This document shows positions 12,901 through 21,830 of a DNA stretch of 64,000 nucleotides, piece after piece. The translations under genes and the position numbers were made by a program. The DNA is from Anisus vortex (Eukaryota > Mollusca > Gastropoda > Planorbidae). The notes under the pieces are model-generated. The model searched no databases. It saw nothing but the letters and a program-made list of their open reading frames with translations, and was not told the origin of the DNA. Each line of letters starts with the position of its first letter. Position 1 is the first letter of the stretch. The stretch covers positions 30,176,441 through 30,240,440 of the forward strand of contig OX421506.1 of NCBI GenBank assembly GCA_949126835.1, given 5' to 3'.

Positions 12901-15900
12901 GTCTAAAACGAACCCTGCTCCATAATTAATTTCTTGTAGAAGAGATTTGAATTGCCTCTTTGGGAGTTATCCGCGTGCCATTGAATATCGCCCTGCGGGC
13001 CATGTCAGGGTCCTTTTTAATATATGTCTAGGATTGAACAATAGCAATCTCATAATGTTTGCTGACAACCATAAAGTTCAATTTTACTTATATACAGATA
13101 CAATGTTAAGATAATGTTACAATGTTAAAATCAATAGTATCAACTCTACTTAGATGACCAGCTACAACAAACTCAATACGTTGGGCATCAATATTGCAGT
13201 TTGTGTTTCACTCACGACAAAATGTTGACCCTAACCACCCACCCTCTTCATACGCCCGTTTACATTGATCATTTCAAATTATATTGTCTTAAAATGGCGT
13301 CCAATGAAAACTCGGTTATACATTCTTGAATAAATCAGGGTTAACCTTGTATCTTGGCTGTTCTTCAAGTTTTTATCTTATAAGTTTACAGACGTCCCTT
13401 CTGGATAGAAGATTATTACGTCTACTAGACCCAAATCGCCTGCAGGGCGACAGGGATCGGTCGGTGGCAGGGATAGAACCCGCGACGTGTCAGTTGGTTT
13501 TTGGTTGACAATCCGGTGAACTAACCGCTGGACCAGCCGGCTTCTGATTAAGTTTAAAATAATGTAAATCTTTAAGTTTGTTTTTATTCATTTTGACTAG
13601 TTAAGGTTACCCTATATCATATGCACATGTTTCTCGAGAATAAAAGTCACTTAGATACATGTTTATATAGACTATAATGAAAATCTAAAAATAGTTTTTA
13701 TTGCCGTCTGTTTCTGTGTATGGAACACTTTGTTATAGAAGCAGCCTGCCTGAATAGCCATATGGAAAGTCGTTGTAAAAAATTCACGCTAAAAAGTCAG
13801 TATTTTTTTTAAAACTCTAACTGGAGGGCGTTTTAGTATATTCGGCACTAGATAGTGTTACGTCCACAATCCCCTTGTGGCCAGAGCCGTGTAGAGTGTA
13901 GATATCGTTGATAATTCTCGTTGGTCCTAAGGTAGATTTTAGTTATTATTATTTATGTTTCAGTAATACACGAACTCACCTTATGGTACTGGGCACAAAC
14001 TCAGGATTTGCGTTCTAACATTTCCTTTCCTTGACGTTAGAGTAGTAGATAAATATTATAGTATTGTAAACAACACAATAGAATAGTAACTTGACGAGGA
14101 AGCTTCATTGTAAATGTTGTTCATAATTTAATTCAGGTGATATGTTCAAATACATATATACAATATAAGGATTATGTACAGTTAGAGTACAATACTGCAA
14201 ACAAAAGCGTCCTCAAAAGAAATTATCTCGAAACTCAATGCCCAATCTCTATATGCGCAGTCACTAAAAGTGAAGCTCGGCTTTCGCCATTTTTTTTTAT
14301 TCAAGACAGCAGTCACTAGAAACGCTACTATAGTTAAATGAAAAAGGCTTATTTATTACTGATATCTACTCTTAGCAAGTTTAGGACTAAAGCAAGTCTA
14401 CTAATATTAAGTAATATGAGATTACACTTTTCCGTTGTTTATCCTTTACCGGGTCAGGACAGCCATGTAGTTTGACATGCTTTTTTGTACGATAATAAAT
14501 TGTTTTCGCACCATTGTTCAGTTTATTACACAACAGCCTTTGTACCTTTTGCCTTAAACATTAGCTTTGGATGTTAGAACTTGTAGATTTGATGAAAAAT
14601 ACATTGTAAATAAGCATAAATATAGAGTGTAACCAGGATCGCTGCGTTTTAATAGTATTGCGTCGGTATTACTTCCGGAAACAGAAAAAAATGCGATTGC
14701 GCAATCTGTTCTATATTTATTCTGTGGAGCTGACCATACAATCTCTTTGTTTGCCGTAGCCATGGTAAATGTGAAACCATGCTTCTTTAGCTCTAAAGTC
14801 CAACGTGGTCTGAACGATTGAAAACACGTTTTTTTGTCTACCTATGTGTAATGTAAGATCAGTCTATTCTAATTCTTTTATTCGAGATTAGTATATTATG
14901 AAGGGCCGTCACAGCCTATGTAGCGCCCCAGGGCAAAAGTTTCAGCAACGCCCCCTTGCATATAGTAACTGCTTTGTTTAGTGCTATGTTTAGACTATAT
15001 TTGCCGCCCCCTAGAAGTGTCACCCCCGGGCATATGCTCCCTCTATGACGATAGTAACTATTTAATTTATTTATTTTTCAGATTTGATATATGAAATTAC
15101 GGGGATGTTAAATGATATTAGATTAAAAAGTTCAGGTATACAATTAATTGACAAGTCTTAATGAGGTGTAACCTTTTCAAATAAAAGAGATCATAAACTT
15201 CCAGTTCTATTTTTCAATTTGTTATGATTTTAGGCATTTCCAACAAAAAAAAAATCATGCTTTTGCTGGTGTTTGACAATTGATTTCAACCTCGACGGCC
15301 AGTTCTAGTGTTTTAGAAATATACAAAGGCTACAAGATTAGTTAGATATGGGGAATCCGTTTTTAACATAAAAAATGAGTAGTCCTGATAGGTTAAATTT
15401 AGCTTTGTTAAAATAAATGAGTCAAGAGTTGCGTTTCTTGGTTATTAAAAAACACAATGCATAGATTCATAAAAACAAATAACGATAATTCTTTTCCATT
15501 AAGCAATAAGTTTGATATTATAAAAAGGTGATTTTTCACTTCTGACTTTTACAATACATCGTTTTCTTTTGAAAACATCTTTTGGAAATGAAATACATTT
15601 TAAACCCCTACACATTTTTGTACAACTAGTAACGCAGCACACAGACATATTTGTTATTTTTAATAAAATGATCGAATGGGACGGAAATGTTTTTCTCTTC
15701 GACCATTCATGCATGCATAATCGTTAAGACTTGTCAATTACATTTTATGTTTTTCTAACAATTACAAAAATTGTATTTATAGAAGTTTTAAATGTCTTTG
15801 TAACACTTATTACATAGTTTTTACGCGTGATAACTTTGTTGTATCATTCACCAATGTTAACATTTCTAACAAAAACAAGAAGAAGACATCCACATTTCAA

Positions 15901-18848
15901 GCAATAGTACTAGTTTATTATAAAAAATAGGCAATATGAATTATATATAAACATTGTTTTCAATGTTGTTCCATTAAAGCCATAAGTGCATATAATACTT
16001 ATTGATCATTTTTAATTAGATTACTTATTCAAACTAATCATAATTTGGATATAACAAAATTACATAACATGTAGCAAAAACTATAGTAAGAAGGGCCGCT
16101 TGCTCTATATTTAGAGCTGAAGTGTTTTGTTTTCCGTGTGCAGCCTATAACTCTATCCTATTCTATATTATTTAAAAAACACGGCTTAGTCTTAAGCAAA
16201 AGAAAGTTTTAAGAAAAAGGTATGATTATATCTTTCACTATATCTTTTTTTTTATTTATTCAGAATTTGAAGCCTTCTGGGATGAATACACAAAATGTCT
16301 AAATACAAGTTCAGGTAATAAAATTAGATTAAGGAGGGGGGGGGACTGCAGATCGGACCTATTTTTGTTTTTTACCAACAGATCTGTATAGAAATGCACA
16401 CATAGGTAGAACCCCACACCCAATTAATTAATAATTGTTTTCACATTTTTTTTGCGCACGCTATGGAAATGGCGGCCATTTTGTTTTTTTTTCATTATTA
16501 GTTTATTACATATTTTTAAACCTAACTAACTTCTTTAGTTATTGGTAGATTTTTATTAAAATGTGCTGAAATGTGCATTAGGATGTAATAAATTGAATGT
16601 TGTGATGAATTTTTGATAACTAGAATAGTTTTTGTTTCAATTTTTTTTTTGTTTGGCCAATGGCGCATAATTAAATTTCAACTAAAATATCAACATTTAA
16701 TAACAATAAAAACAAAAGTAATACTTTAAACAAAAATTCATTACAACTTTTTATTGACAAATATACCATGAATGGTCAGTAAAAGTTTCAAGCAAAAATA
16801 TTAAGAAAGAAATAAATGGGTTAAAAAATTGTATAAAAAAAAGACATTTTGAGAAAAACGTAAAAAACAAGCAATTTTAGGTAAAACAAAATTTTGGGAC
16901 GAAAATTGAAAAATTCAATTTTTTCACCAATTTCTTAATGGTTTTTGTAAGATTTTTTCACCACAAAGACAAGATGTTAACCTTTAATTTGATGTATATT
17001 AATATAGAATTAAACTAGTTTTTAATATTACTGTAGTGTAAATATGTTTAATAAAATAAAATTATGATATATACCCATTTCAAATGCAATTTTTACATTT
17101 AAATAATGTTACTAATATTTTCGAATTAAATACATTAGATCCAGGAATAGTTTAAGTATACAAATGAGGCAAAAGCTTAAAAATTTAATTTTCTGACATT
17201 CAGATCAATTTCACTGGCATCCGATCTGCAGCCCCCCCCCCCCCCCCCCCGTTAATTTAAAATGCATGACAATTTTATTTCAGTTCTGAGGTTTAGTTGT
17301 GTATAGATACTTTGTTACAAAATATAATGTATATAAATAAAAAAAATGTGCATATTAAGTTCATTGAGGACAATATGAAGAACCAGTACTATCAAAGACT
17401 AATTGACGAACATTTTCAACAAGTATAACGAAGGAAATATTTATTACATCCATCCGTTCTTAATGTTATAGGCCCTTGGGTTCTACCTGAACAGGTATAG
17501 CCGCCAAACAACGGAGGTTTCTGTTTGAAAGTTTCCCTCTCCTGATGTGCCACCTACCAAATCTTACAAGCCCCATTCTGCCCAAATCTACCAGTGGCCC
17601 GCCTTCACACCTTCTCATGTTAGTTGAAACCTTGATTTGTCAAAATTGGCTACCAAGACTAGGAGCTGGACTGAAGCTGGACTATATAAAGCAGAGGCTA
17701 TGTGAGACAGAGGTCATGGGGATATTTCAAGAGGCTTTGGTGATTATTTGCCTTTTCCATGGCCGGATAAACAAACAACTCCATAAACACATCCAAATTA
17801 TTACATCACATTACAATGTCTCAACCCAGTTGCACGTCGCTTTATTTAATCTGTATATTTTATATGCATTAATAAAAAATGATGCACTCATCCAAAACAC
17901 TAACCATACACCTGATGAACAGTTTGAGATAGTTCATCACAACATATTTATATATGATATACAAGATAAAATGAGACACGAGTCATGCTTAATTTAATAT
18001 GAAGTAAATACTTTACGCCTTATTACTTTCTTAGCTTTTAAAACTTTAAAAAAATTGTAGTGATTTTACTGATGGCGTTAAAACTTTATAGGTTTGAATA
18101 AAAAAGCATCACCTTCTAAATAGTTAGTTGTTAAAAAGGTTAATTCGAAATTTTTTTTGTCATTACAAGCCAATAAGTTTGAGCTGGATAGCGCATTGTT
18201 TTTGTGAATGTATGTATATATGTATATAGCAGAAAGATATAGAACAAGTGTACATATTGTATTTCATGTGTACACGATTTCTGTCATACCTAAGCAGTGG
18301 CATCGTTGACAGTGAGGGTGGGCGACATTATTTGTGAGGGAGTGCGTCATTAATTGGGAGAAAGCCATTATCAGTGAGAAAGGGCGCCACTATCATCTTA
18401 GGACAAAGGACATAAAACGGGATCAGCAAAAGAAATTACAGACACAATAGATTGTCATAATTTATAATTTCATTTACTGCTGCCACCTTTTAACGAATAG
18501 GGGAAAAAAAAGTTATAAAGTAGAGACCTACGTGACAAGAAAAAGCATTAGAATTACGATTAAAATAATATAAACGCAATTTTTATATATATATGTTTAA
18601 GTTTAAGCCCTTGTCCATTTAGTGCATTTGACCATTTTGTCTTAAGATAAGTTTATATATTCCTTTTTATATTATTAATATTCTAAGATAGATACAAATT
18701 TCGAATAATATTATTTTTTTAATTAAAAAGTTGAAAATGTTACTATGAGAATTGGTGATTTTTTTCAATGATATTAAAATATTTTTACTATACGCTATAT
18801 AATCTTTACTACATTTTCTCTCTTTTGTCAGATAATGAAGAATTGTAA
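1683..18848 (+). CDS. Gene A: multi-exon coiled-coil protein, tandem paralogue 1
   Basis: Thirteen exons join in frame to a stop and give about 351 residues: 1683-1781, 2088-2205, 2802-2903, 3111-3373, 3745-3799, 3980-4042, 6841-6903, 9324-9380, 11083-11148, 12430-12477, 15082-15135, 16264-16314 and 18832-18848. Each intron has an AG acceptor and a GT donor, and phases agree throughout (0,1,1,0, then 1 for every later junction). The product is Lys/Glu-rich and mostly helical, with the strongest heptad pattern in the 263-nt exon. No signal peptide or membrane segment is seen. Gene B repeats the structure exon by exon, which is the best evidence that the gene is real. The family is not recognised; an intracellular structural or scaffold role is only a guess. 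The ATG at 1683 directly follows an acceptor AG, so it may be the start with a 5' untranslated exon upstream, or an internal Met if coding exons lie left of the window. Confidence 0.72.
2088..2205 (+). CDS. Gene A exon 2 (118 nt, phase 0-1)
   Basis: Acceptor cttttag, donor gtaaga. It encodes 39 full codons, with GHEWIDSKVNKTYQEM and ending FLRQCFCIA. Thirty-three of 39 residues match gene B. The Cys-x-Cys near the exon end is conserved in both copies (CFC here, CIC in B). Confidence 0.78.
2802..2903 (+). CDS. Gene A exon 3 (102 nt, phase 1-1)
   Basis: Acceptor ctatag, donor gtaata. The codon split with exon 2 makes Ser, then NGHEK, with QASNFVSV in the middle and TRST at the end. Twenty-five of 34 residues match gene B. 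This stretch is Ser/Thr-rich and looks like a linker between the N-terminal helical block and the main coiled coil. Confidence 0.75.
3111..3373 (+). CDS. Gene A exon 4: main coiled-coil exon (263 nt, phase 1-0)
   Basis: Acceptor accaaacag, donor gtaatt. It encodes about 88 residues starting DGKNNELILGQIEEL and ending in KEKEKTQDKK. Hydrophobic residues recur at a/d positions (LKQEFEEKFEEIMKEL is a clear stretch), as in a parallel coiled coil. Three N-x-S/T sequons occur (NFT, NLS, NET); NLS and the one after it are kept in gene B, but no secretion signal supports their use. Confidence 0.8.
3745..3799 (+). CDS. Gene A exon 5 (55 nt, phase 0-1)
   Basis: Acceptor ctcgag, donor gtaagt. It encodes IQEISQNVVNYLEQRDSI, which continues the heptad pattern. 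The gene B counterpart is 61 nt, two codons longer, with the same phases. Confidence 0.68.
3894..3930. repeat. (TA)n microsatellite
   Basis: About 18 uninterrupted TA units in the intron between gene A exons 5 and 6. Confidence 0.9.
3980..4042 (+). CDS. Gene A exon 6 (63 nt, phase 1-1, three heptads)
   Basis: Acceptor ttccaag, donor gtttgt. It encodes 21 residues, from ADEKKKVKIL to KRLTDEL, exactly three heptads. It matches gene B exon 6 closely, including EIKRLT and DEL/HEL. Confidence 0.7.
   Translation: MMKRKKLRFSRKKLKDLQMN
4163..4337 (+). mobile_element. tRNA-type SINE (family 2), partial
   Basis: It contains a box-B-like gggttcgaattc, then the family body (tctgatgggtacctgacct, cctagtatgccgtg) and the tail ending in cggGATACTTTACTTTT. 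The best full copy is 32493-32768. An internal part is missing. Confidence 0.65.
4612..4786 (+). mobile_element. tRNA-derived SINE (family 1)
   Basis: Polymerase III box A (TGGTCCAGCGG, 4621-4631) and box B (GGTTCTAGCCC, 4676-4686) stand at tRNA-like spacing. The body with CCTGTCGCCCTGCAGG follows. Reverse-strand copies are at 13378-13541 and 35205-35348. The tRNA part is not foldable into a functional tRNA, so it is a SINE head. Confidence 0.72.
4807..5560 (+). mobile_element. Decayed LINE reverse transcriptase
   Basis: Broken frames still read like the finger and palm start of a non-LTR reverse transcriptase: HIKAGKVPGPDRVTSEMIEA, then TLTNILNKIYDT, IPEDMSNIFL, and further on EEQFGFMEGK. 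Several stops and frameshifts interrupt it, and no catalytic YADD motif remains. It lies in the intron before gene A exon 7. Confidence 0.62.
6841..6903 (+). CDS. Gene A exon 7 (63 nt, phase 1-1)
   Basis: Acceptor acccacag, donor gtcagt. It encodes VTANEIVNKKDKEIVRVIEV plus Asp. It pairs with gene B exon 9 (35747-35809), which shares V-K-K/R-KD-EIV. Two 63-nt exons present at this point in gene B have no match in the 2.8-kb intron before it, which is filled with SINE and LINE debris. Confidence 0.65.
7490..8252 (+). mobile_element. hAT transposon relic with iterated CGGTTTT ends
   Basis: Both sides carry repeated AACCGGTTTT-like motifs (7490-7560 and 8170-8240), and the right end reads GGTTTTAACATCCCTAG, as in hAT termini. 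The left terminus is not recognisable. It encloses the short BED-finger frame at 7810. Intronic, between gene A exons 7 and 8. Confidence 0.55.
7810..7935 (+). pseudogene. BED zinc-finger N-terminus of a hAT transposase (41 aa remnant)
   Basis: A short frame opens with MAQCKLCSQQISRSSG and goes on to TRLRTHLHTKHPG, then a Ser-rich tail and a stop. The C-x2-C and H-x4-H spacing is that of a BED finger, the DNA-binding domain at the start of hAT transposases. The catalytic domain is absent, so this is a non-autonomous or decayed copy. Confidence 0.62.
9324..9380 (+). CDS. Gene A exon 8 (57 nt, phase 1-1)
   Basis: Acceptor atttttag, donor gtaaaa. It encodes DFQRCIEISIKEKRELDDE. The gene B counterpart has the same length and phases and shares DF-RCI, with K-ELD/KLEN-E at the end. 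Confidence 0.7.
9735..9862 (+). repeat. Possible degenerate SINE
   Basis: The text gcctcgagtggtaa and cggtttgatcactg weakly recalls boxes A and B. No second copy in the window supports it. Confidence 0.2.
10465..10540 (+). pseudogene. Gene A candidate lost or skipped exon
   Basis: A good acceptor (gcttttag) and donor (gtatta) bracket 76 nt. In phase 0 it reads ANIDKVDIPNTLYDTSDNIT and on to QTE. The upstream exon ends in phase 1, where this stretch hits TAA after four codons. So it is either not an exon, needs an unseen partner exon, or is broken. It lies where gene B has its 78-nt candidate. Confidence 0.25.
11083..11148 (+). CDS. Gene A exon 9 (66 nt, phase 1-1)
   Basis: Acceptor ttattatgcag is identical in gene B; donor gtatgt. 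It encodes GVLAFWRGTSLLLES and then CGWSSRQ. The pattern GV--FW-G-S and the final RQ are shared with gene B. Confidence 0.68.
12430..12477 (+). CDS. Gene A exon 10 (48 nt, phase 1-1)
   Basis: Acceptor atattgcag, donor gtaaaa. It encodes EYVHVLYPYAAYLTGA, a Tyr-rich stretch. The gene B exon shares YV, the Tyr pair and the final GA before the same donor. Confidence 0.65.
12836..13008. mobile_element. Short hAT-type MITE, second copy
   Basis: It shares cttttgataatagtgtgcca and the GTGCC-A...CGCCCTGC end with the copy at 1250. The termini are eroded. It sits in the intron after gene A exon 10. Confidence 0.5.
13120..13178 (-). pseudogene. THAP-element fragment
   Basis: On the minus strand this reads VVAGHLSRVD, the same as the stretch that ends the THAP-like frame at 47296-47514 (VVARHLSRVDHIEF). 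A short relic. Confidence 0.4.
13378..13541 (-). mobile_element. tRNA-derived SINE (family 1), reverse
   Basis: On the minus strand it starts GGCTGGTCCAGCGGTTAG and carries GGGTTCTATCCC as box B. It runs about as far as the copy at 4612, ending with the shared ACGTCTGTAAACTTATAAG. Confidence 0.72.
13856..14240 (+). mobile_element. LTR-like remnant, copy 1
   Basis: It begins TGTTACGTCCACAATCCCC and aligns over about 380 bp with 27515-27885 and, inverted, with 39835-40120. TGTTACG is a common LTR 5' end. No internal gag-pol sequence is seen beside any copy, so these look like solo LTR pieces. Confidence 0.5.
14884..15055. repeat. GC-rich repeat fragment
   Basis: A locally GC-rich stretch (gggccgtcac, cgcccccttgc, gccgccccctagaagtg) in AT-rich intron sequence. 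It resembles transposon-end debris. No second copy found in the window. Confidence 0.3.
15082..15135 (+). CDS. Gene A exon 11 (54 nt, phase 1-1)
   Basis: Acceptor tttttcag, donor gtatac. It encodes DLIYEITGMLNDIRLKSS. The gene B counterpart has the same length and phases, with the shared core LND-I-L--S. Confidence 0.65.
15145..15741 (-). mobile_element. THAP-domain DNA transposon relic, copy 1
   Basis: It is bounded by inverted ends: TTGACAAGTCTTAATGA on the left and TTAAGACTTGTCAATTA on the right. On the minus strand it carries a THAP-like frame (15499-15714). A matching copy with the same ends is at 56253-57062. It lies in the intron between gene A exons 11 and 12. Confidence 0.62.
15499..15714 (-). 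pseudogene. THAP zinc-finger remnant
   Basis: The frame contains VCCVTSCTKMCRGLKCISFP followed by KDVFKRKR. C-x4-C with a downstream FP-D-x3-R-K is the start of a THAP finger, a DNA-binding domain shared with P-type transposases. Only about 70 residues remain and no catalytic part is visible. Confidence 0.55.
16264..16314 (+). CDS. Gene A exon 12 (51 nt, phase 1-1)
   Basis: Acceptor ttcag, donor gtaata. It encodes EFEAFWDEYTKCLNTSS. Gene B has E-LAFWQEYGK in the same place. The AFW-EY motif recalls the FW of exon 9, as if the two exons were related. A TTAA-flanked element starts 19 bp downstream in the intron. Confidence 0.68.
16333..17251. mobile_element. Non-autonomous element with G-run inverted ends and TTAA flanks
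   Basis: The left end is GGAGGGGGGGGGACTGCAGA and the right end is its near inverse, CTGCAG followed by a run of about 21 C and a G. TTAA flanks both sides (16329-16332, 17252-17255), the target duplication used by piggyBac-type elements. The 0.9-kb interior is AT-rich and non-coding. Confidence 0.55.
17548..18010 (+). repeat. Dispersed repeat with conserved open frame, copy 1
   Basis: A 150-residue open frame (17545-17997) ends TPDEQFEIVHHNIFIYDIQD. The inverse-strand copy at 62201-62720 reads TPDKRFELVYHSLFISNIQD, and upstream nucleotides also align. The protein is not recognised. It lies in the last intron of gene A. It could be a transposon coding fragment or a relic exon of another gene family. 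Confidence 0.5.
18298..18400 (+). repeat. Decayed tandem repeat
   Basis: The phrases GTGAGGGTGGGCGACATTAT, GTGAGGGAGTGCGTCATTAA and GTGAGAAAGGGCGCCAC recur every 20 bp or so. They resemble the reverse strand of the 39-bp minisatellite at 61409-61876. Confidence 0.4.
18832..18848 (+). CDS. Gene A terminal exon (17 nt, stop)
   Basis: Acceptor cttttgtcag is followed by DNEEL and a TAA stop. Gene B ends in the same way with a very short exon (DEM, stop). The 3' untranslated sequence after both stops is also alike (18872-18990 against 50905-51020). Confidence 0.65.
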
Positions 18849-18984
18849 AAAAAAAAAGATGTCAAACTGCTAAGTCGCCTGGTGTAAAGTGTAAATCCAA
18901 CTTTATTGACAAAGTGGTTTATAATTTGATACAATACTTAAATGCAAAACATTCTTATGTTTTAGAAAGTTATATTTTGTATTA

Positions 18985-18990
18985 AATAAA
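18985..18990 (+). terminator. Polyadenylation signal of gene A
   Basis: AATAAA lies 137 bp after the gene A stop, inside the 3' block shared with gene B. The matching place in gene B has lost the hexamer. Confidence 0.55.
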
Positions 18991-19719
18991 ACTCATTTTT
19001 AAAAATGTGTAGATTGTATATAGCTTAGCCTACACTTGTAGAGTAACAATTGAAACATTAATACAGGCAAATAATTTACAGTTATATTATATTATAAATA
19101 ATAATATTAAGGATCATTTATATAACGTATCCCTTAATACTATTGCATTGAGAACGCCCGATTTCCGCTATTCAGTAGCAGATGTTGAGGTGAGGAAGAC
19201 ACAACAAACATTATATATAAACAAAACACTTTGACCACAACTAGTGAAAAACAATTAGACAATTTTGATTTAATAATACATTTTAAAAATATTTTAATTT
19301 TTTCATATAAAAATCAAATGTAAATATATAATATTTGTTCATTATTAACTCTTTGTCTTTTTTAAATAATGGCATAAACTAAAGACAAATTAAAAAATAT
19401 GAGTTTCAGCACAATTAAGTGAAGTTTTATATAAACTCTAAAAGCTAAAACGTAATCTAAAATCAAACTTTTTCATCTAAACATTTTATATTTAATGTAT
19501 GATCCTAATATTATGTTGTTTATTTATTCGTATACAATCAGTTCTATTCTATTGTGCATTATTATATCATCTTTTGTTTTTAAAATTTTAAACAACTATT
19601 TTTGTAATGTATTAAAGATAGGCTATATGTACCTGAACGTATATTTATGTTCATACAATGAATAAACTTGTTTATTGTCATAAGCATTGCAATATTTTTT
19701 TTTCTACATTGACCTCTTT
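18991..19719. other. Intergenic AT-rich DNA after gene A
   Basis: No exon, repeat family or RNA gene recognised. Several poly-A/T runs only. Confidence 0.5.
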
Positions 19720-20000
19720 TAATAATAGACTTATTGGAACGGCGCAAACTGACATGGTTCGGTCGTGTGTTGCGGCACAATAGCCTGTCAAAAACAGTCT
19801 TTCACGGCACGGTGAAAGGGGGGCGTAGGAGAGTCTGTCAGCGTTCTACAATGTAAAGTATTGGACAGGTCTGCAGTTGACTCAACTATTGACAATCGCT
19901 CAAAAAAGGCAGAAATGGAGAAATTTGACTGCTGAGGTGTTCATTTTGCTCTCCCCAACAACCACAACGGTCAAGGGATGGATGACGATGATGAAATGGA
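19720..20000 (+). mobile_element. LINE 3' end fragment
   Basis: It reads LLERRKLTWFGRVLRHNSLS then KTVFHGTVKGGRRR, the conserved C-terminal part of non-LTR polyproteins, and then decays. The 3' part ends in a gatgacgatgatga tract typical of a LINE tail. Confidence 0.62.
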
Positions 20001-20001
20001 A

Positions 20002-20070
20002 CAAACTGGTGAACGCTGCTTCACTAGCTTCATGGATCAATTTGGTTTGACGGGATACATGACTTTTTAA
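20002..20070 (+). mobile_element. SINE family 2 tail
   Basis: It carries ggtgaacgctgcttcac and gatcaatttggtttgacggg then atacatgacttttt, the 3' end of SINE family 2. It follows the LINE 3' end with almost no gap. Confidence 0.5.
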
Positions 20071-20429
20071 AATTGCAACAGTATAATATAAAGTGGAGAG
20101 TTTTAAAGTTAAAAGTAAAAGTGATTATCGTTATTAAAAAAAGACATAGGCTTTGAACGAGCCTATAGATCATAATAGATGCTTTGTCATTAATGCTACT
20201 ACTACTACATTAATAGAACAAAATATGTAAAGCAAAAGATTCATTTAAATAAGCTACGTTAAGAGAAACAGTATAATAATATTATGTGACATACCTTTAT
20301 ACCTTCAATGGTCCATACCATCATAGATTTTCGGCAAACGTGCGCAAATGTAATATTTTTGCAAATATAGAAATTATTGAAAGCATGTGGAAAAGAAGCA
20401 ACCAGCATAATGTTCTTGAGTATTAAAGT

Positions 20430-21830
20430 CGCTATGGTTTAAAACCACCCTTTTAGTTAATGAAGGGCGGTTGACTTTCGTCCACTCTTTTTATTGTCGT
20501 TTAGAAAGGATCAATGTGCGTCGGAAGGTGAAAGTACCATATTAAAGATTTACAACAGAATGCGCTAACAGTATAGCGGACAAGTTACTCTCGGAAACTG
20601 AAAACTATTAAAAACAATTGCTCATTATGTCAAATATTTTTTTTTTGGGTTGGGGAAGAACCAAAATTGGCTTGCGCTTTGCTAATGAAATAAATGGCCT
20701 AGCTAGCGGCAAAGTTGAAATAAAAGTTATCATCGTCACCCTTAAAAACAAAATCATTCAAGAGAATAAACGCCTAAAAGACAAAGCTAGGTCATTGAAA
20801 GCAAAACAGACATACGCTTTGAACAGGTCTCCTTCTTCAAATATCTAAAACCATATTATAAAACGTAGGCTTAAAGCCATAAATGTTTTGCGATTTATAA
20901 TGTCTCGAGAAACAAACAAAAAGGAAGTGCCTTCCGGCCCTTACCTCCAGAACGTAACAATGTTAAAGGGTGGATCCTTCGGAGACTAAGCACCCAGCCT
21001 CACGCCCATAGGCGTACATCGTTACGAAGGGTAGGGTCTCTGCATTGCATGCAATACACTTCTTCTCACCACCTGCTGCGAAATCACCCTGGACCATTAA
21101 GTTGGTGGCTCGCTAATATACCAGCACCTTTTCCCGGTAACATAAATACCAGACTAAAGGCTTGTACATCCAGGCAACAGGTGTTGGTTGAGTAAGACTG
21201 CTGCTTCTCACCGAGTCTCAGTGCATCTCGGCAGTGTTTTGAGCCCTATGTGTAAACAAAATTAGTTTCAGAATAGCACAGACAATCGCGATGTTAAGCA
21301 AGCTAAAGAATATCTAGCAAAAAATGAAATAGATAGACTCCATTCGTTCGAAAATTTGACTGATGTTTAACCTGGCAATGTGTTGTATGTATGTTAAACA
21401 TTAACGCTCACAGAATATATCAGGGCCACAGAGCGAGGCTTTCATAAGATCCTGGTTATTTCATACACGGATCACATAAAGAAAGTATATATGTCCATAA
21501 ACAAATTCACAGCGTCAACGGCCATACGAGACTTTGCTCCCCGCCAACAAGAGCAAAATCAAACTGAAAAGGCATGGGACGCATGCAGGATATGATGGTC
21601 TTGCAAAGACTTACATTGCAAGGCCAAGAGCAAGGAGGAAGAAACAGGAAGAAAGCCGACAGAAGAGACGATTTGATGACGGTGTAAAAGAGTAGACCAG
21701 CATGTCCGTCATTAGGTTCCAAAAGGCGATACAAGACCGTGATGTGCGTGAGAACAAAGCAGCCTGCTATAGTTCTCCATCGACCCTGCTACGGATTATG
21801 GAAGCGGTGACTGTAAAGTAACAAACAATA
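20430..21830. repeat. Unclassified repeat-derived region
   Basis: 20500-20612 matches 54680-54815 in inverse orientation (aagttactctcggaaactga is shared). 20680-20850 has a charged 60-residue frame (NKIIQENKRLKDKARSLKAK), and 20930-21240 is GC-richer and non-coding. It looks like an old transposon, but I could not name it. Confidence 0.35.

Noticed and set aside
17545..17997. Single-exon gene of 150 residues
   Set aside because: The inverse copy at 62.2-62.7 kb shows that it is part of a repeat; kept as a repeat with a conserved frame instead.
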